From Strigamia acuminata (taxonomy: Eukaryota; Arthropoda; Chilopoda; Geophilomorpha; Linotaeniidae), in the NCBI GenBank assembly GCA_949358305.1, contig OX442314.1:6575087-6639086 (forward strand): a stretch of DNA of 64,000 nt, given 5' to 3'. Positions 27,876 through 37,402 of the stretch are shown here, piece after piece (the first letter of the stretch is position 1; each line of letters begins with the position of its first letter). The notes below the pieces were generated by a model, which was given only the letters and a program-made list of their open reading frames with translations, was not told the DNA's origin and did not search any database. The translations under genes and the position numbers were made by a program.

Positions 27876-30590
27876 AGTAGTTAAGGATACTGTATAGATC
27901 AGTGGCTGTTTTTATAGATCCAGATTTATAGATCCAGATTTTATAGATCCAGATTTATAGATCCAGATTTTATAGATCTGTGGATTTATAGATCTCTAAT
28001 TTTTGGGTTTTTATGAGTGTTGATTTATGGATCCACTCATATACTGATTTATAGATCCACTAATATGGATCTATAAATATAGATCCGAAATCTGATTTTT
28101 GCTGTATTTTATTTGTTTTTAATTCCAAATTTTGTGTTAATCGTTGCTAATAATTCACACTAGGGCCGCCACTTTGCAGTGGTGTTGTTATTTTTTCCCT
28201 CCACTTCTCTTCCGTCTCTTTGACCTGTGATTTGATCTTTTTTCCGGTAAAAAAAATAAGGGAAGTGACTGAAATTTTTTATTTTAATGAATTAAAAAAT
28301 TTGAGATAAAATTATAAAAATATTTTAAAAAATTCCAGGTAAATACAGTTTTTTCTCTCTGCTTTTTTTCTCTGCTTTTTCTCTCTGCTTTTTTTTTAAA
28401 TTGTTTTTAAATAAAAAACAATGGATTTTGTCATTACTATTGCCAACAATGAGACGGAAGATGGCACCAGCATTGTGCAAGAGCAGTGCATTATTGCAAC
28501 GAGATGAGAGTGTCTTTAGCTATGAGTGGTTTAAATAGGACTGTGATGGGTGTATCTAAGAGGGAAATCTGTAGGTTTTTATTTCATTTCTGTATTTTGA
28601 AGAGTAATTTGATTTCACAAAACACATTTTTTATTATTTTGTTTACATAATTTTGACACAGCAATTTGACATTTACATAAAGGTTACAAAGTTCAAATGA
28701 AGGAAGTAAGTTGTTTCCTCTTTTGAATGTATTTTTTTTCACTTGAATTTCACTTAAAATCACACTTTGATTTTACAAAACACATTTTTATTATTTTGTT
28801 TACATAATTTTGATACAGCAATTTGACATTTACATAAAGGTTACAAAGTTCGAATGAAGGAAGTAAGTTGTTTCCTCTTTTGAATGTATTTTTTTCACTT
28901 GAATTTCACTTAAAATCACATATTCGTCACTTAAATTTCACTTAAAATCACACATTTTTCACTTGAATTTCACTTAAAATCACACTTTTTTCACTTGAAA
29001 AAACACTTTTCTCACTTGAAAATCCACTTTTCTCACTTGAAAACACGTTTTTTTATTTTGTTTCATAATTTTGACAACAATTTGACATTTGCATAAAGGT
29101 TCCAAAGTTTGAATGAAGTAAGTAAGTTAGTTTGGTGAATCAAAGCTTTACTTAACACAATTTCAAATGAAGATTACCAATAATTATTACAATGTTTGAA
29201 TGAATGAAGTAAGTTATGTCTTTTGATTCTTTCACTTTTTCACATAAAATTTGAAACTTATATAGGAGGAGGAAGAAATCCATCTATTGCACGCTTTGCG
29301 TCCTATTTTACAATTCGTGAAGTGAAGGAGACAAGGATGTCTCGAAAACCTGGCATCGCAATTCAACCAACGCGTAGGATACGAAAACAGGACAGGCGCT
29401 GCAAACGGGATAGGTGTCAGACTGTGCCGCAGCAACGCGTGGCCAGGCACTGCTTGTAAATAAACCTGTATTATTATGTAAATCTGCGTGGGTTGGGTAT
29501 CGATCCGTACTGACCTACAACGTGGACGATGAGATAAACTAAACCGAACACCTTATTCATGCAGTCCCTTGACCATCGGACCCCTGTCTTACACATGACT
29601 TATAAAATTCTCTAACATTTGGTGAAAATTCTCTAACATTTGTTGAAAATTCTCTAACATTTGGTGAAAATTCTCTAACATTTGGTGAATATTCTCTAAC
29701 ATTTGGTGAAAATTCTCTAACATTTGGTGAATATTCTCTAACATTTGGTGAAAATTCTCTAACATTTGTTGAAAATTCTCTAACATTTGGTGAAAATTCT
29801 CTAACATTTGGTGAAAATTCTCTAACATTTGGTGAAAATTCTATAACATTTGGTGAAAATTTCCTAACATTTGATGAAAATTTTCTTACATTTGGTGAAG
29901 ATTCTCTAAGCTGTGTGGAAAAATCTCTAAGTTGTGTTGAAAATTGTCTAACTATTGATGAAAATTGTCTAACTTTTATTGAAAATTGTCTAACTTTTAT
30001 TGAAAATTGTCTAACTTTTATTGAAAATTGTCTTAGTTTTTGAGAAAATTGTCTTAGTTTTTGAGAAAATTGTCTTAGTTTTTGAGAAAATTGTCTTAGT
30101 TTTTGAGAAAATTGTCTTAGTTTTGGTGAAAATTGTCTTACTTCTGATGAAAATTCTCTTGGTTTTGATGAAAATTCTCTAGGTTTTGATGAAAATACTC
30201 TTGGTTTTGATGAAAATTCTCTTGGTTTTGATGAAAACTCTATGTTGTGCTGAGAAATCTTTAACATTTGATGATGAAATACAGGAATTTTTTCAGTGGT
30301 TTTGTAACTATATAGAAACTTTCAAACACCTAGCACCTGCGGTTTGTAAGTCATGCTAATGTTGATGTCAAAACTACACAAACTGTTCAAAGAGTCTGTT
30401 TCTCGAGAACCGATCATGGGATATGAATAAAACTTATTTTATTGGGTTTTTTACGAGGTTTTGTAACACTATCAAAACTATCAGTGACCTGATGCTTGCG
30501 GTTTGTAAGTCATGCTAATGTTGATGTCAAAACTGCACATACCGTTCGAATAGTCTGTTTCTTGAGAATCGACCATGAGATATGGATGAG
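27876..30590 (+). repeat. Foldback element, left inverted arm
   Basis: Contains, in order: short repeats of TATAGATCCAGATTT (27905-27990); an AT-rich unique part; two long copies of a segment with TTTACATAATTTTGA and ATTTACATAAAGGTTACAAAG (28640-28900); a run of TTCACTTGAATTTCACTT-type units (about 28737-29045); a 21-bp minisatellite (29600-30250); and two units of a roughly 165-bp satellite (30300-30590). No gene could be supported apart from the open minisatellite frame. Confidence 0.85.
29600..30250 (-). repeat. 21-bp minisatellite, open in two frames (left arm)
   Basis: About 30 copies of a 21-bp unit. On the minus strand one frame gives a 236-aa ORF (30267-29557) of seven-residue repeats: REFSSKP, RQFSQKL, RQFSIKV, then REFSPNV. 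A second frame is open as MLENFHQ repeats. Because 21 is divisible by three, open frames arise easily, so coding is not shown. Two RQFSIKV units are present here but missing from both right-arm copies. Confidence 0.8.
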
Positions 30591-30727
30591 TAAACTTTGT
30601 TGAAAAACAAATAAATTAGCATGAAAGAGCATTGTTTTATCTACATTTTCACTTAAAAAAACCAGTAGAACTTCAACTAGTGGTGAAATAAAAAATTATT
30701 ACAAAATCAACTCAGGGAAATTAAATT

Positions 30728-30925
30728 AGTTTGGAATCATACAAATCTGAGGGAAAAAGTTTGGAATCATACAAATCTGAGGGAAAAAGTTTGGAATCAT
30801 ACAAATCTAAGGGAAAAAGTTTGGAATCATACAAATCTGAGGGAAAAAGTTTGGAATCATACAAATCTGAAGAAAAAAGTTTGGAATCATACAAATCTGA
30901 GGAAAAAAGTTTGGAATCAAACAAA
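30728..30925. repeat. 30-bp tandem repeat
   Basis: About 6.6 units of AGTTTGGAATCATACAAATC plus TGAGGGAAAA with few substitutions. It is open on both strands with a ten-residue period (LESYKSEGKS forward), as expected for a unit divisible by three. Not considered a gene. Confidence 0.85.
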
Positions 30926-30959
30926 AAAAGTGCTGTTTAGGTCCATTTAAAAATTTTAA

Positions 30960-31600
30960 AATCATTCCAATTTAATCAATGACATCCTTGACTCTGTGTC
31001 AGGGAGCATTGTTGTTCTGATAAGTTACCTCTTCATCCCCAACGTGATCCTCGATTGTTGGCAGTAAAAAATAGTACAAAATATCTATATATATATAGCT
31101 GCATTGACTATCTCATTTATCATACACAAATGTCCAGTGCCTTCTGAAGATATGCAGCTCCAAACCATCGAAGATTGAGGAATTTAATAGAAGATTTGAG
31201 GCAATCACTGCTGAACTTCTCATCAATGCGCCTCCAGACAAATCCTCCATTGTCATCTCCACATTCAAGGCAAATTCTGGACTCATCACTGAATATGACT
31301 TTACTCCAGTCATGAGAAGTCCAGTGTTTATGTTGTTTTGCCTGTTTTAAACTTGCTTGCCTATGCTTTTTGGTTAGAAATGGTTTTACTTTAGTTTTTC
31401 TGGATTTAAAACCCATTTCATTGAGTTGATTTTTGACTGTGCTGTCGCACACTTTGACAGTGGCTTTACTCCACTCTTGATTCATCTCATTTGATGTGTT
31501 TTTTCACAATTTTTATATAATTTTCCGCAATGTCCTATCCTGTCGTTTTGAAGTTTTCCTTGGTCTGCCATTTTTTGGGCGACACTTCCTGTCTCTTGAT
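30960..31600 (-). pseudogene. Tc1/mariner-like transposase remnant
   Basis: A 121-aa ORF (31485-31120) has Tc1 signatures: DSTVKNQLNEMGF, KVKPFLTKKHR, HWTSHDWSKVIFSDESR and VWRR. The SDES Asp is one catalytic residue. Upstream, in other frames, an RPRKT-type hinge can be seen near 31550. Downstream, around 31090-30990, a part of the form VNAAIY...LLP...QNNNAP with a following stop matches the normal QxDNAP region, but the catalytic Asp there reads Asn. Several frameshifts or stops and the missing C-terminus make it inactive. It may be a passenger, since the element's target duplication is not the TA of Tc1. Confidence 0.7.
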
Positions 31601-31689
31601 ATTTTGTTCAAACGTTAAATACAGCAGATTGGGTAATACTGAACACAGTTCTGAGTTCTTCCTTCTTTTCATGCCTTGATAGTTTTGAC

Positions 31690-32480
31690 ATATCCCATGA
31701 TCAATTCTCAAGAAACAGACTCTTCGAACGGTTTGTGCAGTTTTGACATAACTGTCGGCATAACTTACAAATCGCAAGTATCAGGTCACTGAAAGTTTTG
31801 ATAGTGTTACAAAACCTCGTAAAAAACCCAATAAAACAAGTTTCATTCATATCCCATGGTCGGCTCTCGAGAAATAGACTCTTCGAACGGTTTGTGCAGT
31901 TTTGACATCACTGTCGGCTTAACTTACAAACTGCATGTGCTAGATGTTTGTAAGTTTCTATATAGTTACAAAACCATAGGAAAAACCCAATAAAACAGGT
32001 TTCTTACATATCCCATGATCAATTCTCAAGAAACAGACTCTTCAAACAGTTTGTGTAATTTTGACATCAACTACGACGGACTTCAATACCACAACTGCTA
32101 GGTGTTTATAAGTTTCTATATACATGTAGTTACAAAACCACAGGAAAAATTTAATGAAACAAGTTTCATCCATATCTCATGGTCGATTCTCAAGAAACAG
32201 ACTATTCGAACGGTATGTGCAGTTTTGACATCAACATTAGCATGACTTACAAACCGCAAGCATCAGGTCACTGATAGTTTTGATAGTGTTACAAAACCTC
32301 GTAAAAAACCCAATAAAATAAGTTTTATTCATATCCCATGATCGGTTCTCGAGAAACAGACTCTTTGAACAGTTTGTGTAGTTTTGACATCAACATTAGC
32401 ATGATTTACAAACCGCAGGTGCTAGGTGTTTGAAAGTTTCTATATAGTTACAAAACCACGGAAAAAATTCCTGTATTTCA
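31690..32480. repeat. Satellite-like tandem repeat, period about 165 bp
   Basis: About five units marked by TCTCAAGAAACAGACTCTTC-like sequence at about 31707, 31868, 32026, 32190 and 32348. Each is followed by GTTTTGACAT and CAAAACCTCGTAAAAAACCC. Two further units lie inverted at 30300-30590 in the left arm. No coding potential seen. Confidence 0.65.
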
Positions 32481-34266
32481 TCATCAAATGTTAAAGATTT
32501 CTCAGCACAACATAGAGTTTTCATCAAAACCAAGAGAATTTTCATCAAAACCAAGAGTATTTTCATCAAAACCTAGAGAATTTTCATCAAAACCAAGAGA
32601 ATTTTCATCAGAAGTAAGACAATTTTCACCAAAACTAAGACAATTTTCTCAAAAACTAAGACAATTTTCTCAAAAACTAAGACAATTTTCTCAAAAACTA
32701 AGACAATTTTCTCAAAAACTAAGACAATTTTCAATAAAAGTTAGACAATTTTCATCAATAGTTAGACAATTTTCAACACAACTTAGAGATTTTTCCACAC
32801 AGCTTAGAGAATCTTCACCAAATGTAAGAAAATTTTCATCAAATGTTAGGAAATTTTCACCAAATGTTATAGAATTTTCACCAAATGTTAGAGAATTTTC
32901 ACCAAATGTTAGAGAATTTTCACCAAATGTTAGAGAATTTTCAACAAATGTTAGAGAATTTTCACCAAATGTTAGAGAATATTCACCAAATGTTAGAGAA
33001 TTTTCACCAAATGTTAGAGAATATTCACCAAATGTTAGAGAATTTTCACCAAATGTTAGAGAATTTTCAACAAATGTTAGAGAATTTTCACCAAATGTTA
33101 GAGAATTTTATAAGTCATGTGTAAGACAGGGGTCCGATGGTCAAGGGACTGCATGAATAAGGTGTTCGGTTTAGTTTATCTCATCGTCCACGTTGTAGGT
33201 CAGTACGGATCGATACCCAACCCACGCAGATTTACATAATAATACAGGTTTATTTACAAGCAGTGCCTGGCCACGCGTTGCTGCGGCACAGTCTGACACC
33301 TATCCCGTTTGCAGCGCCTGTCCTGTTTTCGTATCCTACGCGTTGGTTGAATTGCGATGCCAGGTTTTCGAGACATCCTTGTCTCCTTCACTTCACGAAT
33401 TGTAAAATAGGACGCAAAGCGTGCAATAGATGGATTTCTTCCTCCTCCTATATAAGTTTCAAATTTTATGTGAAAAAGTGAAAGAATCAAAAGACATAAC
33501 TTACTTCATTCATTCAAACATTGTAATAATTATTGGTAATCTTCATTTGAAATTGTGTTAAGTAAAGCTTTGATTCACCAAACTAACTTACTTACTTCAT
33601 TCAAACTTTGGAACCTTTATGCAAATGTCAAATTGTTGTCAAAATTATGAAACAAAATAAAAAAACGTGTTTTCAAGTGAGAAAAGTGGATTTTCAAGTG
33701 AGAAAAGTGTTTTTTCAAGTGAAAAAAGTGTGATTTTAAGTGAAATTCAAGTGAAAAATGTGTGATTTTAAGTGAAATTTAAGTGACGAATATGTGATTT
33801 TAAGTGAAATTCAAGTGAAAAAAATACATTCAAAAGAGGAAACAACTTACTTCCTTCATTCGAACTTTGTAACCTTTATGTAAATGTCAAATTGCTGTAT
33901 CAAAATTATGTAAACAAAATAATAAAAATGTGTTTTGTAAAATCAAAGTGTGATTTTAAGTGAAATTCAAGTGAAAAAAAATACATTCAAAAGAGGAAAC
34001 AACTTACTTCCTTCATTTGAACTTTGTAACCTTTATGTAAATGTCAAATTGCTGTGTCAAAATTATGTAAACAAAATAATAAAAAATGTGTTTTGTGAAA
34101 TCAAATTACTCTTCAAAATACAGAAATGAAATAAAAACCTACAGATTTCCCTCTTAGATACACCCATCACAGTCCTATTTAAACCACTCATAGCTAAAGA
34201 CACTCTCATCTCGTTGCAATAATGCACTGCTCTTGCACAATGCTGGTGCCATCTTCCGTCTCATTG
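32225..34266 (+). repeat. 2,042-bp tandem duplication, copy 1
   Basis: Starts TTGACATCAACATTAGC and ends TCTCATTG. Every stretch compared with copy 2 is identical. TTG is shared at the breakpoint, consistent with microhomology. Confidence 0.88.
32500..33112 (+). repeat. 21-bp minisatellite, right arm copy 1
   Basis: Inverted copy of the left-arm array, with a 222-aa open frame (32488-33156), two heptads shorter than the left copy. Confidence 0.8.
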
Positions 34267-36308
34267 TTGACATCAACATTAGCATGACTTACAAACCGCA
34301 AGCATCAGGTCACTGATAGTTTTGATAGTGTTACAAAACCTCGTAAAAAACCCAATAAAATAAGTTTTATTCATATCCCATGATCGGTTCTCGAGAAACA
34401 GACTCTTTGAACAGTTTGTGTAGTTTTGACATCAACATTAGCATGATTTACAAACCGCAGGTGCTAGGTGTTTGAAAGTTTCTATATAGTTACAAAACCA
34501 CGGAAAAAATTCCTGTATTTCATCATCAAATGTTAAAGATTTCTCAGCACAACATAGAGTTTTCATCAAAACCAAGAGAATTTTCATCAAAACCAAGAGT
34601 ATTTTCATCAAAACCTAGAGAATTTTCATCAAAACCAAGAGAATTTTCATCAGAAGTAAGACAATTTTCACCAAAACTAAGACAATTTTCTCAAAAACTA
34701 AGACAATTTTCTCAAAAACTAAGACAATTTTCTCAAAAACTAAGACAATTTTCTCAAAAACTAAGACAATTTTCAATAAAAGTTAGACAATTTTCATCAA
34801 TAGTTAGACAATTTTCAACACAACTTAGAGATTTTTCCACACAGCTTAGAGAATCTTCACCAAATGTAAGAAAATTTTCATCAAATGTTAGGAAATTTTC
34901 ACCAAATGTTATAGAATTTTCACCAAATGTTAGAGAATTTTCACCAAATGTTAGAGAATTTTCACCAAATGTTAGAGAATTTTCAACAAATGTTAGAGAA
35001 TTTTCACCAAATGTTAGAGAATATTCACCAAATGTTAGAGAATTTTCACCAAATGTTAGAGAATATTCACCAAATGTTAGAGAATTTTCACCAAATGTTA
35101 GAGAATTTTCAACAAATGTTAGAGAATTTTCACCAAATGTTAGAGAATTTTATAAGTCATGTGTAAGACAGGGGTCCGATGGTCAAGGGACTGCATGAAT
35201 AAGGTGTTCGGTTTAGTTTATCTCATCGTCCACGTTGTAGGTCAGTACGGATCGATACCCAACCCACGCAGATTTACATAATAATACAGGTTTATTTACA
35301 AGCAGTGCCTGGCCACGCGTTGCTGCGGCACAGTCTGACACCTATCCCGTTTGCAGCGCCTGTCCTGTTTTCGTATCCTACGCGTTGGTTGAATTGCGAT
35401 GCCAGGTTTTCGAGACATCCTTGTCTCCTTCACTTCACGAATTGTAAAATAGGACGCAAAGCGTGCAATAGATGGATTTCTTCCTCCTCCTATATAAGTT
35501 TCAAATTTTATGTGAAAAAGTGAAAGAATCAAAAGACATAACTTACTTCATTCATTCAAACATTGTAATAATTATTGGTAATCTTCATTTGAAATTGTGT
35601 TAAGTAAAGCTTTGATTCACCAAACTAACTTACTTACTTCATTCAAACTTTGGAACCTTTATGCAAATGTCAAATTGTTGTCAAAATTATGAAACAAAAT
35701 AAAAAAACGTGTTTTCAAGTGAGAAAAGTGGATTTTCAAGTGAGAAAAGTGTTTTTTCAAGTGAAAAAAGTGTGATTTTAAGTGAAATTCAAGTGAAAAA
35801 TGTGTGATTTTAAGTGAAATTTAAGTGACGAATATGTGATTTTAAGTGAAATTCAAGTGAAAAAAATACATTCAAAAGAGGAAACAACTTACTTCCTTCA
35901 TTCGAACTTTGTAACCTTTATGTAAATGTCAAATTGCTGTATCAAAATTATGTAAACAAAATAATAAAAATGTGTTTTGTAAAATCAAAGTGTGATTTTA
36001 AGTGAAATTCAAGTGAAAAAAAATACATTCAAAAGAGGAAACAACTTACTTCCTTCATTTGAACTTTGTAACCTTTATGTAAATGTCAAATTGCTGTGTC
36101 AAAATTATGTAAACAAAATAATAAAAAATGTGTTTTGTGAAATCAAATTACTCTTCAAAATACAGAAATGAAATAAAAACCTACAGATTTCCCTCTTAGA
36201 TACACCCATCACAGTCCTATTTAAACCACTCATAGCTAAAGACACTCTCATCTCGTTGCAATAATGCACTGCTCTTGCACAATGCTGGTGCCATCTTCCG
36301 TCTCATTG
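34267..36308 (+). repeat. 2,042-bp tandem duplication, copy 2
   Basis: Offset of exactly 2042 bp from copy 1. The sequence after it (GGCAATAGTAATGAC...) continues the arm as in the left arm at about 28430-28450, so copy 2 is the one joined to the outer arm. Confidence 0.88.
34542..35154 (+). repeat. 21-bp minisatellite, right arm copy 2
   Basis: Identical to the array in copy 1 of the duplication, open over 34530-35198 (222 aa). Confidence 0.8.
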
Positions 36309-36573
36309 TTGGCAATAGTAATGACAAAATCCATTGTTTTTTATTTAAAAACAATTTTAAAAAAAAGCAGAGAGAAAAAGCAGAGAAAAAAAGCAGAGAG
36401 AAAAAACTGTATTTACCTGGAATTTTTTAAAATATTTTTATAATTTTATCTCAAATTTTTTAATTCATTAAAATAAAAAATTTCAGTCACTTCCCTTATT
36501 TTTTTTACCGGAAAAAAGATCAAATCACAGGTCAAAGAGACGGAAGAGAAGTGGAGGGAAAAAATAACAACAC

Positions 36574-36577
36574 CACT
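36574..36577. repeat. Target-site duplication of element C, left copy (CACT)
   Basis: CACT precedes the LTR here and follows the other LTR at 48340-48343. Joining the two flanks restores the sequence seen uninterrupted in the left arm of the foldback at about 28160-28190. Confidence 0.9.
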
Positions 36578-37208
36578 TGTCGTGATTCGACTTTGTGGTT
36601 AAAGATAATAAATAATACACTCGGGAATACAATATATTTCAAATACTGCTTTATTAAAACACGCTTACTAATACAAATATAAGTCAAGATGTTTCCTGTG
36701 TTGGTCCTCGGATTCGGCTGCGAATACGAGTTGCCGCTAAACAATGGCGGATCCAATTGTTTAGTCCTACGCGTGGTCTATGTTTGTTGTCTAGGGTATT
36801 TCCACGTGTTATTATGAACACGCGAGAATTCGCTTTCTCGTGCGAATTAAACGAATATCGTTCGAATATTTATTCTAGCGTAGATTGGCTACGCTAAATA
36901 AATGTGGCTGTTGTACAGTTGAAATGGTCAGCGGGCACCGGTCCTCGATCAATCCGTGAAACGGCCTGAAAGGTGAGGTAAATGGTGCTCTTGCTGAAAT
37001 GTGGTAACTGTAGTGTCGTTTCCGGTCAAGCATTGGCTATATATATTAACCGGAAATGACGTCATATGCAAATCCTTCTGATTATGCAGGTTCGCAGAAA
37101 CACGCGACTAGTCAGTCTAGTCGGTATTTCTAGCGCGCTCTAGTGGCGAGTATTAGTAACACAATAATCACCGCTAATTACTTCTTCAGGTGATGCTGAA
37201 TCACCACA
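36578..37208 (-). repeat. Element C 3' LTR (631 bp)
   Basis: Near-inverted termini and a minus-strand TATATATA-type box at about 37037-37048. The short ORF across this LTR has no family resemblance. Confidence 0.95.
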
Positions 37209-37251
37209 CGTCCCTCCCCGAGAATAAATCATCGGGGCCCCCCCTTTAAAT
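37209..37251 (-). promoter_or_regulatory. Element C polypurine tracts
   Basis: On the minus strand CTCGGGGAGGGACG (37222-37209) abuts the LTR. A second tract, AAAGGGGGGGCCCC, lies about 20 nt upstream (around 37233-37246). Either or both may prime plus-strand synthesis. Confidence 0.6.
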
Positions 37252-37402
37252 AAAGGTGGAGCAGTATCTTTAATCATAAATAATCTTTTTATTAAATAAT
37301 GATGAATGATGAACAAAATATTTTACATTCTTGAAATTGATACATAAATAATTTCAGGGTTTTTTAGAGAAGACAGTCTTCTCGTTATGAATATGTAATT
37401 AA

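Larger units (their letters stand above)
30591..32164. other. Foldback element, core between the arms
   Basis: Holds a 30-bp tandem array (30728-30925), a decayed Tc1-like transposase on the minus strand (about 31600-30960), and several units of a satellite of about 165 bp (about 31690 onward). The satellite unit contains ATATCCCATGATC, AAGAAACAGACTCTTC and GTTTTGACATCAAC and continues into both arms. Confidence 0.7.
32165..36577 (-). repeat. Foldback element, right inverted arm up to element C
   Basis: Reverse copy of the left arm, with an internal tandem duplication (32225-34266 and 34267-36308). After element C the arm continues at 48344-48645. Confidence 0.85.

Noticed and set aside
29589-29828. 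MLENFHQ repeat ORF in the second frame of the minisatellite
   Set aside because: A 21-bp period keeps several frames open, so there is no independent evidence of coding.
28200-36500. CRISPR-like array in the repeated region
   Set aside because: The repeats are head-to-tail minisatellites without unique spacers, in an animal genome.
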